In this document: piece by piece, positions 11,066 to 23,800 of the stretch
Layout of the letters: the number at the start of each line of letters is the position of its first letter
Position numbering within the stretch: the first letter of the stretch is position 1
Source of the DNA: Marisa cornuarietis
Lineage: Eukaryota > Mollusca > Gastropoda > Architaenioglossa > Ampullariidae
Reading direction: 5' to 3'
DNA: 64,000 bases
Assembly: GCA_004794655.1 (NCBI GenBank)
Contig: SMMW01000549.1
Span: 744,001-808,000, forward strand
The notes under the pieces: generated by a model
What the model was told of the DNA's origin: nothing
Database searches by the model: none
The model's input: only the letters and a program-made list of their open reading frames with translations
Translations under genes and position numbers: made by a program

Positions 11066-14000
11066 ATGAGTAAAGAGCTGTTCAAATGGTCTAGGATTGC
11101 TGATGCATACGCCAAGTATCGCCCTACGTACGGAAAAGAAATATTCGATAATATCGTTACTTTCTGTAAAGAAACGAACAACACTCTTTCCCTAGCTATC
11201 GACGTTGGTTGTGGTTCAGGGCAAAGTACAATCCCTTTATCCAAAGATTTCGACCAAGTGATAGGTATTGACGTGAGCGGGAAGCAAATCGCAAATGCAC
11301 CAGAAAATCTACCCAACGTTTCTTTTCGCACAGGATTAGCAGAAGATTTGTCGTTCCTTTCTGATGGAACGGTAGACTTGATTACTGTGGCACAGGCATT
11401 GCACTGGCTTGACCTTAAGGCGTTCTATGGACAGGTGCAAAGAGTCTTAAAACCGGGTGGCGCTTTGGTGGCATATGGATACGGACTGGCAGTTCTTGAT
11501 AATTCCAAGGCACTTGAAGTGCAAAATTATGTAAGGACATATGTAACAAATTTGATTTGAAGGGGAGAAGCCCAGCTCTATTCAATAAACGTGCCTTACC
11601 AAAACTGAGCAGAGCTTGATTTAGTGATGACTTTAAAAGGCCTGGACCTAATTTTAATGGATGCAAAAAACTCAACTGCCCCTATCACCTCCATGCCCCC
11701 TCTTCCCCCTTTGTTTAATCAGCTCAGGCCTTCTCATTCTGTTCAGTGGGGGAGCGTACCCAATATCTGTTCAAACCTAATTTTTAATTCTACCTTAACA
11801 TTTCTGCATTACCTCAACATGTCATCTCCATACCACACACATCACACACTACTGCTTTTAATGAGCTGTAATGAAGGAACTTGATAGCACTGCTATTAGG
11901 GTGTAGGCCAAATGAGTTTAATTTGCCACTGCAGGCCCTCCCAAATCAAATTTGACTTGACATACTATGAGGTCTGTTATTGGAAATGTGTACTAGCCGT
12001 GAAACACATCCTTTGTGACTGGGTTTATTGTTCAGTTAAAGAGTTTCCATGCTGCCTTGTTTTTTTATTTTTGTGTTCTGTTGTAGATATACAGAGATGT
12101 TCTAGGTCGTTACTGGGCTGACGGGAGAGACAAGATTGAAGAGCATTATAGCAGTTTCTCACTGCCATTTCCTGGATGGAGAAGGTTGCTTACGGCTTTG
12201 TATGACTTCACCTAGTTGACACATTTGGGAAACAGACATTTTAAAGCTGTTGCAGATAAATTTTCTGGAGTCTCAGATCATATGCAGTTATATAAAGATT
12301 TTTTTTGTTTTAGAGAAAGGTCAGAATGCAGCACTAGTACATAAAACACAAAATAAGTTCTGTCTCAATCACCTTCTTACACTTTTGGGTAGAGATTTTT
12401 TTTTCTTGCTTTCACATTTTTTTCCTTTCACTTACTTTCATTGTCAATTGCATTGCATTGCCATTTGATATTGCCTAAGGAGTTCATAATGGGTATGGCT
12501 AGTGAGTAGAAAAGTAAGAGTTATTTAAACTGTAAGTGAAATATTTGTCAGGCTTACTCCTGACTGGATCACTTATAACAGATCAAGGTCTGGATATTAA
12601 CTATTATTCAAAACTTCACATTTTTTATTTTAAGCATTGCATTTTATGGCTTTAAACTAATGTTCATAATTTTTATGAACATCCTGTCATTTTCTCCCAT
12701 AGAAATGACAGTTTCAAGATTGAACGCTTCTGGACAGTTGACGAGTATATGGGGTACTTGTCCTCGTGGTCTGCTTGGCACACCTACTTGCAGGATCATC
12801 CGGACTCTAATGCCATGGAATTGGTGAGACAAAGGTATGATGCAGCTGCATCTAAGGAAAGAGGAATCCAAAGTTTTTAAGGGGTTAAGGCACTTTCAAC
12901 TATGCAGATACCGATCTAGCTGAACAATAATTAGCTCTTTTGTTCAAGCATCCTGGAGCTGTAGTTATGAAGTGAGAGTAAGTCGTTTCCCCAGGGCAAA
13001 ATCGGGACTTCAAGGAAATCTGTCTTGTTTCAAAGTTACACAGCAGTGTCCAGAGCCTGCGGTCACTACTTCATGTTTCTTTACCCTGTGACCACTTTTT
13101 AACTACTTTTCTAGGGGTAAAACATCTGCTTGTCCGGATACTGCTTTATAACTCTGGAAAGAAAATGCTTGTCCTTGAGTTCCCCATGTTGCTCTAGGGC
13201 AATGATTTACCCTTGCTTCATAACAACAGCCCCTGGTGGTGGTGAAACTAATACTGTCCAATACCTACTTAATTTGATTCTTAACTTTCAACTTATTGGT
13301 ATTTTGTTCCCATTTAACACATTTTAAGATTTATATCATGGTTTGTCTAACTTGTGATTAGATTGTATGACCAGTCCTTAACTGAATGGTAAATAAATAG
13401 CTGTAACTGTTTCATTGTAATCATTTGTGACATTTAGTACAACTGATAAAAACATGAGCAGCAACATGACAATCTGTTAAACGGGTGGATTGAGTTAGGC
13501 GACCCCAATACTACAGAGACCAACCAGCTACCTTTTTGTAGGAAAGCCTGGAACCATGAACGTTGATCTACTGGACTGCTAGCAGACGATTTTTTTCAAT
13601 TAAGTCAGAGAGCCTGCAGCATGGAGGGATGCCACTGTGCAAGTTACAAATGTTTTGGTGTAAGTTTTTTTTCGCCTTCTGCGGCCAGGTATATCAAAAG
13701 AGCAAGACGAGTGGCGGGCGGCTCTCATTCACGCTATAGGCCAGCGGATTCAGTCCGATTTCCGTTTCCGGAGACGCAGCACGACGATGGAGAAACGGAA
13801 ATCGGACTGATTCCCGCTAGCCAAGACTAGCGGTTCAGAACTTCGCAAGAGGCTAAGCGTTGGTCTCGGCATTTCGTCAGCAGTCCAGTAGATCAACGTT
13901 CATGCTGAAACTAACTGAAAAAGCCCATTAGTGAAAGGTCTGAATACTTTGTTTTATGGTAGCTGTTATGCAAAAGATGCAATAAAAATAGATTTTTCCA

Positions 14001-14197
14001 TTAAATTTCCTTATTGACTTGCCCACTGTCAAAAAAAAAAACCAAAAACCAAGAGGCTCATTTGAATTTTTCCTTTACTCAACAGGATGAAAGATGCTTA
14101 TGGGTATGGAAAAGAAGACAGCTTACAAGAAAGAATGAAAATATACTGGCCAGTATTTATGCTGATGGGTCATAAACCCTTGTCAGCACTAAAGTAA
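11066..14197 (+). CDS. Class I SAM-dependent methyltransferase (Methyltransf_11 type), 4 exons, 268 aa
   Basis: Exons are 11066-11530, 12087-12184, 12703-12834 and 14086-14197, with continuous phases and stop TAA at 14195-14197. The first ATG is used because the family's N-terminus starts just before the conserved ADAYAKYRPTY segment. Motif I is IDVGCGSGQST (residues 45-55), the acidic end of strand beta-2 is D69, ALHW lies at 111-114 and VLKPGG at 127-132. The protein resembles the trans-aconitate/Crg1-like group often named 'putative methyltransferase DDB_G0268948'. The substrate cannot be inferred; a small carboxylate or lipid is typical. The exon 2 donor (GTTGCT) is weak. Intron 3 carries a MITE. 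An ATTAAA at 14648-14653 is a possible polyadenylation signal. Confidence 0.9.
13555..13904. mobile_element. Long-TIR MITE, copy 2 (350 bp), in methyltransferase intron 3
   Basis: It has the same perfect TIRs as copy 1 and shares nearly all flanking internal sequence. It lacks one arm of the central palindrome and part of the left sub-terminal region. Flanking heptamers are CTGGAAC (13548-13554) and CTGAAAC (13905-13911), one mismatch apart, again a 7-bp target duplication. Confidence 0.9.
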
Positions 14198-15126
14198 GGT
14201 TACGGTTAGGAGCATGACTAATTAGTGACAACATAAATATTTGACATAATATAAAAAATTTTAATTTGTCTAGTTAAATTTCAGAAACGAGAATGAGTTT
14301 TCCATGTTTTCCTGTCAAGTAAATGCAGAAAGCACTAGTTTTCAGTTTGTCCTTGACAGTTCTGTCAAAGGGAGGCTGCTGCCATTTGCTAAACGTTTGT
14401 TGTGACTGCCAAACAGTGTTCACCGCTAAGCATGAAAAATGTATTACTGGTAACTTTGAAGTTCTGATGCTTTGTAGATGAAGTGCATGAAAGGAAGAAA
14501 GCAGTTGCTGTGATTAGGTTGGCTGTTTGGTCCTATTTATGCTTTTATGCATTTGAAGCCTTCGATTTTAATTTTTTAAAAGAACCTTGAAGTATTTACC
14601 CTGTTATGAAAAACTTTAAGCAGTTAAAGCTGACAAATATAGTCTTGATTAAAAAAAAAAAACCAGTGATGGGAATTCACTGTTTCTGTCACTTGGCTGA
14701 TAGAATGTTGACTCATCCAAACCTGCAAGCCAATGTAGAAAAAAAAACTTTGCTCTACTTCAGAATTTATTGACAGGGTTCATACATTTAACAATGCACA
14801 TCACAATTTGTAAACAATACCAGAATGAAAACAAGACGGGAATGTGTGATGCTTGGTGTAACAAGAGTGCAGCACAACACACATGGCAACAATCTAAGCA
14901 ACAGACAGAATAACATCTGGAAATACTTTGCATGTTACATGTAATAATGAAATGTATAAAACACTGCTTTCACACTGTAGCAATAGGCATGCTTCTTAGA
15001 TCTTTGATATATACAGGTGAACCACCTTCCTTTCAAAAGATGCTTGTGTTCTCTCAACTGCTGCACTAAAATCTCCTCCTCCCCGTCCCAAATAAAGTAG
15101 AAAAAAACAGTAAAAAGAGCATGGAA

Positions 15127-15275
15127 TTAAGGATTCATTAACAATCATCCCCTAACCTTTCAGTTGTTGGGGAGTGACATCGCATCATTCTTGAGGGCAA
15201 TGCCCATGGCCTCTCCCTGCTTTACCTTCCCCAAGCCTCTAAGGAGTCAGGTACCCACACTACAGCTGTGTCAAC
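15127..15275 (-). mobile_element. SINE-family body copy (headless)
   Basis: It shares GGGCAATGCCCATGGCCTCT, CTTACC/TTTACCTTCCCCAA and GGAGTCAGGTACCCACAC with the copy at 16585-16770, and the GGGGAAGG core with the SINE at 8500-8670. No tRNA head is visible here, consistent with 5' truncation. Confidence 0.6.
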
Positions 15276-16261
15276 ATTAAATCTTAACATACTGTAATGG
15301 TTGCTACCAGAAATAGGCAAGTAAAACTGATATATGCCTGAAGACAGCAGATGTTACACATTGTCTGAAAGTTTCATGTATACCATATACATATCCTCTT
15401 TGTCAAATAAAAGGTATCAAGTTCATCCTAAAAGTCAGATCCTCTTGCTAAAATGTAGTTCCAATAAATAGCTCCTCTCCTCAACCAAAAAAAAAAAAAA
15501 AAAAACCCGACTGTACACCATGCTGGTTACATGATGCAGTAAACCCTACTATCCAAACTTCCCAAGTTCTGCACTTAATACATACCAAAACAGTACACAG
15601 GAGGCACACTTTGATTTCCACACTGGAGTTCGAGGCTGCATGATTATGTCCGCTATAAAATAGGTGGTTAATCCATGGTGTAAGAGGAACAAGACAAAAC
15701 AAAAAAAAAAGGCCTGCATAAAAGAACCACACCTGTGTCCAGATAACTAGCTCAATCAGTGAAAAGAGCATCAAATGAGACAAACCTGTTTGCAGAAACA
15801 CACACACACCTACAGGATACACAGTCATGCATGCATTCTCATGTATGCTGCACACACACTCTCCTGGCTACAGCTTGTCACAAATAATTACATAGTGGAT
15901 AAGTAATAATGTATTCATACACATGGCGAGGGGGCACATTTATGTGCACTGTGTGATCTGATTATGTTTTAGTTCACTGCTTCTAGGAAATATGTTCACT
16001 ACAGTTACAACACTAAGCTGAGAATTTTGAGTTACTTTTGACATAAATTCGCTCAAGCTAATAAGTCAGTAATGTTCACACCAAAACAGCTGCTGGGAAC
16101 AAGTAATTCTTTACATATATATCTGGAGGCCAGACACTAAGGGTTCTTTCTGGACATTGACATTCCCCATTCAGACATACAGAACCCTCAAATCAATTAG
16201 GGCATATAGTATTTAAGTAGCAAACCTCCAAGTGCCAGAGCATTATAACAAAAAGGTAAAA

Positions 16262-16550
16262 AGGACTTTACTATTTTACTAACAGTGGCATAGCTGACGT
16301 GGCAGCTGACGGTCCACAAGTTGGACTCTTGCCTATTGTGGGCAATAGTGAGCAGGTCCTGTACAGGACAACCAGTCCAGTCTTTGACGTTCGTAACCCA
16401 GTTCTTTCTCTGTCCACCGCGGCATCGGTCACCCTCCAAGGTGCCTTGAAGGATAGTCTTCGACAAGGTGTCATGCTGGGTCACATGGCCAAAGAAGACC
16501 AGCTTACGTTGCTTGACTGTTGAAAGTAGAGGTTTCTGGTGTTCTACAAG
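16262..16550 (-). mobile_element. Non-LTR retrotransposon ORF2 3' fragment (degenerate)
   Basis: On the minus strand a fragment translates to the C-terminal region typical of LINE reverse-transcriptase ORFs: a KLVFFGHVTQHD-like block, then KTILQGTLEG, RGGQRKNW and a WTG-rich tail. Only about 95 residues remain, with an internal stop. It is a dead 5'-truncated copy. Confidence 0.65.
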
Positions 16551-16584
16551 TGAACTGGTAGGCATGAGAAATGACAAAAAGCAG

Positions 16585-16770
16585 ATAAGGTAAAAGGTAA
16601 AGGTCATCCACTAACCTTTGGGGAATGAGATCACACTTTTCTTGGGAGCAGCTTTTGTAAGGGCAATGCCCATGGCCTCTCTCCCTGGTTGCCTTACCTT
16701 CCCCAACCCTCTAAGGAGTCAGGTACCCACACCACAGGTGGGTCAACAGAGGAGGGGGAGGTGCATCACA
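16585..16770 (-). mobile_element. SINE-family body copy
   Basis: Close match to the 15127-15275 copy, with the additional end TAAAAGGTAAAGGTCATCC. That end is the likely 3' tail of the element (minus-strand orientation). No protein is encoded; open frames through it are incidental. Confidence 0.6.
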
Positions 16771-16817
16771 TGGGTGTCAAACTGGCTAGGCTACTTTATA
16801 AATGGTGGTGGGTCCCA

Positions 16818-17060
16818 TAGCCTGGTGGTTGCAGCGGCAGTTCACTGTAAATGGTTCACCATCACAAGAGCAGCATCTGGAAGGCAGAACCCAACCCTCT
16901 TCTGCCATCCTTTAAATTCACTGCTAAGTCTGGTCCCCCATGTGCTGGGTGGGCAGAGAAGGACCAGTTTTTGTCATAGGCCTCATGCAAGTGTTGGAAC
17001 TGGCAACCTTCATCTCTGAAGCCAAGTGTATTGAACACCATGTGAAGATGCAAACTTCCT
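16818..17060 (+). mobile_element. Possible second tRNA-derived SINE
   Basis: An A-box-like TAGCCTGGTGG (16818-16828) and a B-box-like GGTTCACCATC (16853-16863) are spaced as in a tRNA, followed by about 200 bp of body ending near AAGTGTATTGAACACC. Repetitive status is not proven within the window. Confidence 0.35.
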
Positions 17061-20000
17061 TTTCCTTCCACATCTCCCTCCCACCATACAGGCAACACTC
17101 AAGCATTTTTTAGTTAAAGATGGGGGATCTGAAAAAGAGCATGTCTATTTGTTTAGATATTCCATAAGGTTCCTCTATGCCAAGTTATTTTACTTCACAG
17201 AGTGTCAATCTGTCAAGAGGCTTTGAATTTAAATGCATTTAAATAAAGGAAATACTAAACGAAGGCACAAGAGTACAAAAGAGAAAGGGTCTAGACTGAT
17301 AAAATAAAAATGCACTGTAACACTATTAGACGGTCACAATGTAAAATGGCCGTCTAGGATGGAAAATGTCATTTCACATCCTTTACACAGTCCCTCCACC
17401 CACCACTTTCCAAAATCCTCCACCTGCCACCATGCACTCTCCCAAACACAGTGCAAAACTTAAGAGCAGCAGTCAGACAAACATAAATGAAAAGTACCCA
17501 AATGTTTTTCACCAATCGCAAACACCTACCATCACAGGCCTGCACAACTAACAGAAAGTAGATCTCCATTATAAAGCAGTTATCACAGCATTAAAATATC
17601 AACACTACAGGACAGAACATTCTATTGCACACTGATTACATCTGAATGTTATACAGCATGATGATAAAATATATATAACGATTTTCTTAGTTGCAGAAGC
17701 TAGGGTTTTAATATACATGGAGATATTTGGCAACCAGAGACATTACAAATTAGTAAATGGCAGCTTCCTATTTTCCATACTTAAAGTTGTAAATGTGATC
17801 CCAGGTTATAAGTAATGTCCAACAACGAAAGTGTGTGTAAGAGAGAGTGTGATGGTGGTAGGGGGAGTGCAAGTGAGTGAAGAAGAAACATACAGGGAAC
17901 ACATACTTAATGCACATCTACGTCCTACATTTTCAGACTAAAATAAATGAATACACAGATTCCTGCATCTAAAATCTGAGTCTCCTTTCCTTGAGAACCA
18001 TTCTCTTTTGAATGTAAACCACTGATTTTGTCAACACATGAGCACTTCTCTGAAAATGTAAACAACTGTGCTGACAAAATTTTTGGAACACTGATCCACA
18101 AGTTACAACATAAAAATGTTTGCATATATTGTTATGCCTGTATCAGCCAATGTATTGCTTTCAGTTAACATAGTATTTATTCACAGTCAAGGGACGCTGG
18201 CAAAGCTGACAAAGTGCTCTTGATAAACCAAATCCAGACTATTTCAGATATACATGATGTCATGATCTGTCAAGTGATTTTGAATCCAATTAACATAAGA
18301 GACATGCAGATAATTTCTCACTATCTGGTGTGCATACGTTACAATAAAAATTTTTAAGCAGCAGCTCAAAAACTAAGCACTCCCAGTAACCTTCTTAACT
18401 GCACATACTGTATCCATGCAGTTTTCCTGTGCCATTTGCTTTTCAGTACAGTATGTACAGGGGGAAAGGCAGTTTACAAAATACTTGACAAAATAAACAG
18501 ACTGCCAATTGTTCATGTAATTTCTAAACTTTCACACTGGTATAAGATGGTGAATGAAGTGTAAATAAATAATTTTCTACAATGTTTTTGGAATTTGTAG
18601 ATAGCTGGCTGAAGATTAACACTTTGCCCATATTACATTATCTTCTTAAGTTTTGTACATTTGTGAGATTGAAAAAAAATCAGATTGTCTTTTAACATCA
18701 ATGTGCCCTTGTTGCAGAACCAAAAATGTCAACAGTTTTTACACATTCAACTAGGTTCAACCTTGAAACAGGCTGCTACAGCCACAGCGGATAGTGAGTT
18801 TATGTCATTTCCACTCTGGCATCAAGTTGTCCTTCATACCTTTTTCAAGTGTAATCCAATATCCACTGAGATGCATGGATAAGGTGACATTTCTTTTTAA
18901 AAATCTGACTTGCAGAGCTCACAAAAAAGTCAGTAACTGTCCATATATTGTTGCAGCATCTAATAGTAAACACAAATAGATTCTGCTGCAAGCTATATAC
19001 AACTTTTATATACATATTTTAAATTCTGAATAAATTTCTTTTAATTTTTAACAAGAAATTTACATGTTATGTACATTTGTTGTCCGTAAACATCTCCAGG
19101 CTATATTACAACATGGCCAGAACACAAGCTCTTGCAGATCAATGACATCAGCGATTTGCCAATAAAAAAATGTACGTCCATCATCCCACATTACCTTGGA
19201 TGAGCAGCCATGCTACCAAACAAACCAAGATTTGATATTATGGGTCACCTAATGAAATTTCTCTTCGCCTAAAGAGAATGACTAGATTGTCGAACGTTAT
19301 ATGATCTCTGGCCAAAGAACAGTGGTTGCACAGGGGAAACAACCCAGAATTTCTTAAACAGATTACTGTAATAATGACCACTTGCTCTTATCAGAACAGA
19401 TGATTAATCAAGTTTTAATAATCTCGTTAGCAGCAAAAGCTGAATATGGTCATTAAAATTTTTAGTTTCTGGCATTTTAGTTCTCGACACTTTACTTGAA
19501 CATAATCAAGAAATTAGGTCTACTCCATGGCTGAGCAAAAAACTCAAACTGTAAAGAGTTAATGATATGAGAAATTTACAGAAGTATAGATTTAATATTA
19601 TTATTTAATAACTACCCTGTTTACCACGAACACCAATAAATCACAAAGACTTAGTATTTCATAGAATATTTTAAATTTTAGCATTCTACCCCACAATCCC
19701 CAGCGCCCCCCCCCGCCCAAAAAAAAAAATAAAACCAACAAAAATAAAAATTATGTCAGATTTGTGTACAGTGATGTGGTGTGATTATGCAAGAAACAAT
19801 TGACAATGTTTGTATTTACAATGAATGGCCTAGAGAATATATCAACATGATCATGGATTGCAGGCTTTTCTTTAAATGACATATATAGACACACACACTG
19901 GGATGTAGAACACACAAGTAGGGTTTGATTTTCACAGTTAAGCAACTTGTAACAAGAAGGTTGATAATTGTATTGCACAAGACAAATGAAATCTCACAGC

Positions 20001-20814
20001 TATTTCACCAAAGACACTCATCATTAATGCTGAAATGATGTTCCTATTTCTGCTGTTTATATTTAGAATGTGACTTGTATGATGTAGTATAAAGATCCTA
20101 TTAAAAAATTTGCAATATAAAACCAAGATAAAAATTATTATCTGAAGGAATGTCCAAAAATGAGGTAGAAATGAGTTTGGTCTATAAGTGCTAAACACAG
20201 TTTTTAATTTCACTATCTATGGTTTAGCATGTTTTCTCAAGATATGAAAAATAACAGATGAACATGAAACAATCACCATTCTGTAGGTATAGTCACATAA
20301 AATTTCAAAATTCAAGTATGTTTATATTTTATCACATCCTATTTAAGATGGAATGAGGAAATTAAGCACTCAGACTGTCATTTTGCAATGACCTCTGTCA
20401 ACTGGCTTTAACATAAGGGTGCATCATTGCTCTACCAGCTATTATAACAGCCACGTTCATTCACGAATAACAGGAAAAAATGAAATTTCCACACCACTAT
20501 GACTTGTAATGCTTGGTATATATATATGTATTTTAAACACTCTTTGAACAATGCCACAGGGACTAGTAATGCTATATATAACTGATGCCCTAGTTCTTGG
20601 TTAGTTTCACATCTTGAAGATCATTCAGCATGCTGTAAACGTTTTCAGTTCAGCTTTGATGTGACCAGATCATAAATATTGCAGCGGCACTCGAAATTTC
20701 CAAATATTAAAGGCAATGCCCCATTATGTAAGTGAAGTTACTAAAACTTAACCTGTGGTGTTCCCAAGCAGCAACAGAGAGGGACTCTTTGGTCCTTGAC
20801 TAGAAGAGGCAGAT

Positions 20815-23800
20815 TTACTTATTGTCAATAAGTGTCTGTAACCTCAATACTAGCTCTCTCGAGATATCCAGCACTTGCTTGGCGTTGTGATGTTCAGCCA
20901 TTTCTGCAACACGATGGCAAAGTGCAAGAAAAGAAATGCATTAGCTATGAAATAACACAGTTATTCTGTTCCAGACAGGTCAAAATTGTAGTAGAATGAT
21001 CAAGCTGTAAAACTGACTGATAAATAAGCATTACAGTCAAGCAGAATTACACTCAAAGACTGACACCTGTAATATATTTTACAGTAAAAGCTAGATTGAA
21101 GTGTTCACATCTAATGATAATTCTGCAAAACCTGCTTCCTTATCTCTGTTTCGAAGACCTAAATTGTATGAAATTTACCGTTGAAAAACTTGATTATGTC
21201 TGTGAAGTCCATGTTGTTGTCCAAAATAATGTCACGGTAGTACTCCACAAGTGCCAGAGCAATAAACAGGACAAAGTGACCTGAGCTGATATGCTTGGCT
21301 GCCCAGATTGTCTCCCAGACAGAGAAAACATCTGGGTACAGGAGTTCTGAATCCATGAAAACAGTATATAAATGAAGGCATCACAAAGTCTACATTTTTA
21401 TACTAAAAACAATTAGAAGACATCTCCGTCTCCCTCTGATTTATGGAAAGGACAATCTAATGCAATATCCTACAACCCAATCAAACTTAAAGTTAAGAGT
21501 GGGCAGAACCCATTGTTCTTTTACCTCGCTTAAAGTCCAGCAGGAACCATCGATAGCAAAAATAAAAGTGAGTATAATCCCCATGTTGGTGCATGTGTTC
21601 AAACAACTCTGCATCCAGGATCTGCAACAGGCAGCACAGTATCTTCACTGGCCATGGGGATTAATAATAATGGCACCAAGATTTCTGCCTCACAAGAGAT
21701 CTTACATTGCTATACAGTGCATTTATGCATTTATAGTGAATGTCATGCAGGGTGCTGATTTTTTTTCTTCTAATGACTGAGTAAAGCTCAGGAAATGATG
21801 CTACTTTCCCAAGTCTGGGTGAATAGTCCCTTAATGTTCTCAAGATACATGACAATAAAACAATACCAAGCACAGAAAGAGGTCAAACTGGAGATACTAC
21901 ATTTGCACAAAGATACGCCTAATTAATATATGGTCCCAGCTCTCCACTAGCTGTAGCCTTGATAATAATAATATCTATGTACAATCATGATGTGTTGTTG
22001 ACTTCTTTCTATACATGATGTTTGTAAGCACCTTGAAAAAGGTAGATGGGTATTACACCCAAATTTGGGGAAATAGTATTTTATGCTGTACCCCATCATT
22101 AGAAAAAAATATTTGCACCCCAAACCTTTAATATGTTCAATGGCATCTCCCTAGCTGCACATGAATACTCATGTATCCCCATAAAATACATCTGAATATG
22201 CATTTATTCAAATTAAATATTTGAAGACAAATGAGCATAATGTATGAAAATATTCCAGCAGACAAGTCAAATATGACATACTGGTAAATAAGAATGGACA
22301 ATGAGCATCAAGTGACACTTCCAGTCAGCAAATGTTGCTGGTGAGAGCCTGACTTCGTGGACATAATGGTAATGTGCATAATAATAATAAAAGTCAAATA
22401 TAGTATACCTGTATAAGAGAACGCATGTTGGCAAAGTGAGCATCCATGGCTCCACCATGTGGAAAATTGCTGGACATTCGACGCATTAGTTCACAGAAAC
22501 AACTATATGTTAAGGCTTCTGTAGAAAGGAAAACAAAAGAAAAGAAATCCGGTTAACTGCTGTATATTTAGTGGCAGTAGACTTAAAATCTTTCAGCATT
22601 GGTGTGCACAAGAGCACTTTTGCGTGTATGCTTGACTGTGTGCATTGATGCTAGATCATATACATTAAAAAAGCAGTCTGATCATATTGTAAATTTGTGC
22701 CTGTTAAGCCCTCACCATCATCCAGTATAACAAGCAGGGGAGCCACTATGTCACACATTCCTTGCACATAGCCAACCTCAAGGTGCTGCCACACATATCT
22801 GAAATTTCCAGAAGGCATCTTAACTATCTTCATGTATCTGAATTAATAACTTCAGAAACAGTGGTTTTAGAGGTAACCGGTTGATTCGTCTAGGGTCAGT
22901 TCGACTAAGTCGTTTCGCCTAACGTCGGTGTTTTTTACTGTTCCCACGTGTGCGCGTCAATTTTTAAACTTAGGGACAGTTGGATGCATCGCCGGCATCG
23001 GGCGTTTGAGTGTTTGTTGAGTCTGTGTGGTTGAGAGCGTGCATGCGAGAGTGGAACGTGTGGACCCCGATTGCTTAACGCAACAATTAGCACTATTTAC
23101 ATGATACATTTAAATCGTTTATTAACATTCAAATCACTTGAATTTTTTTTCCATTTCTATAGATGACTCGACCGTTAGACGAAACAGCTTAGTCGAAACA
23201 ACCTTAGTCGAACTGACCCTAGTCGAAACGACCGGGAACTGGTTTTAGAAATGGTTCATGATTGGAAGAAAATTATTTCAACTGTAGATAATACTGCAGT
23301 GCCTCTATTTATCATAGCTACTCTTCCATTTGAATTAAAAGTGGGCCATAAAATGGAAGAGTAACAAAATTTAAAATGCTTTCTAACAATAAATTGCAAT
23401 GAAAATTTTTTGTCCACAAAAACCTTACCTACATGCAGTTTTAGCTAGCGCTATCTGCATTAGGCTCCACTATCAAATTTTCCCAAATTCTTCTTTAAAA
23501 TAAAAATCTAATTATTGAGTAATTTGTTCATCCAAACCTTTGACTAGACCATGGGAAAGAATCCTTACGTGCACATGATGTTCCTCAACTTCTCGAGATT
23601 CTCTTCACTGAAGTACCAGTAATGGCGATCACAGCGCTGTACATCCTTGTCAATGCGATGAAGGTTCAGAGCCACACTGTCCAGCAGTTCGGCCTGCAAT
23701 GTTACAGTCCATCGAGTAGCAATTCTGACTGCAGTGTAAGAAATGAATCCATCATATAACAGTTCTGTGCATAGGGGTAAAACGTGCTTCTGAAAAAAGA

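Larger units (their letters stand above)
14198..20814. other. Spacer or long 3' UTR between convergent genes
   Basis: This 6.6-kb stretch has no recognisable coding exon. It holds SINE copies and a LINE 3' fragment (listed separately). Part of it may be the SGSM 3' UTR: minus-strand AATAAA signals exist at 18176-18181 and 14766-14771, but no transcript evidence is available. Confidence 0.45.

Noticed and set aside
16618..17019. 133-codon plus-strand frame
   Set aside because: It lies across SINE copies and has no protein similarity.
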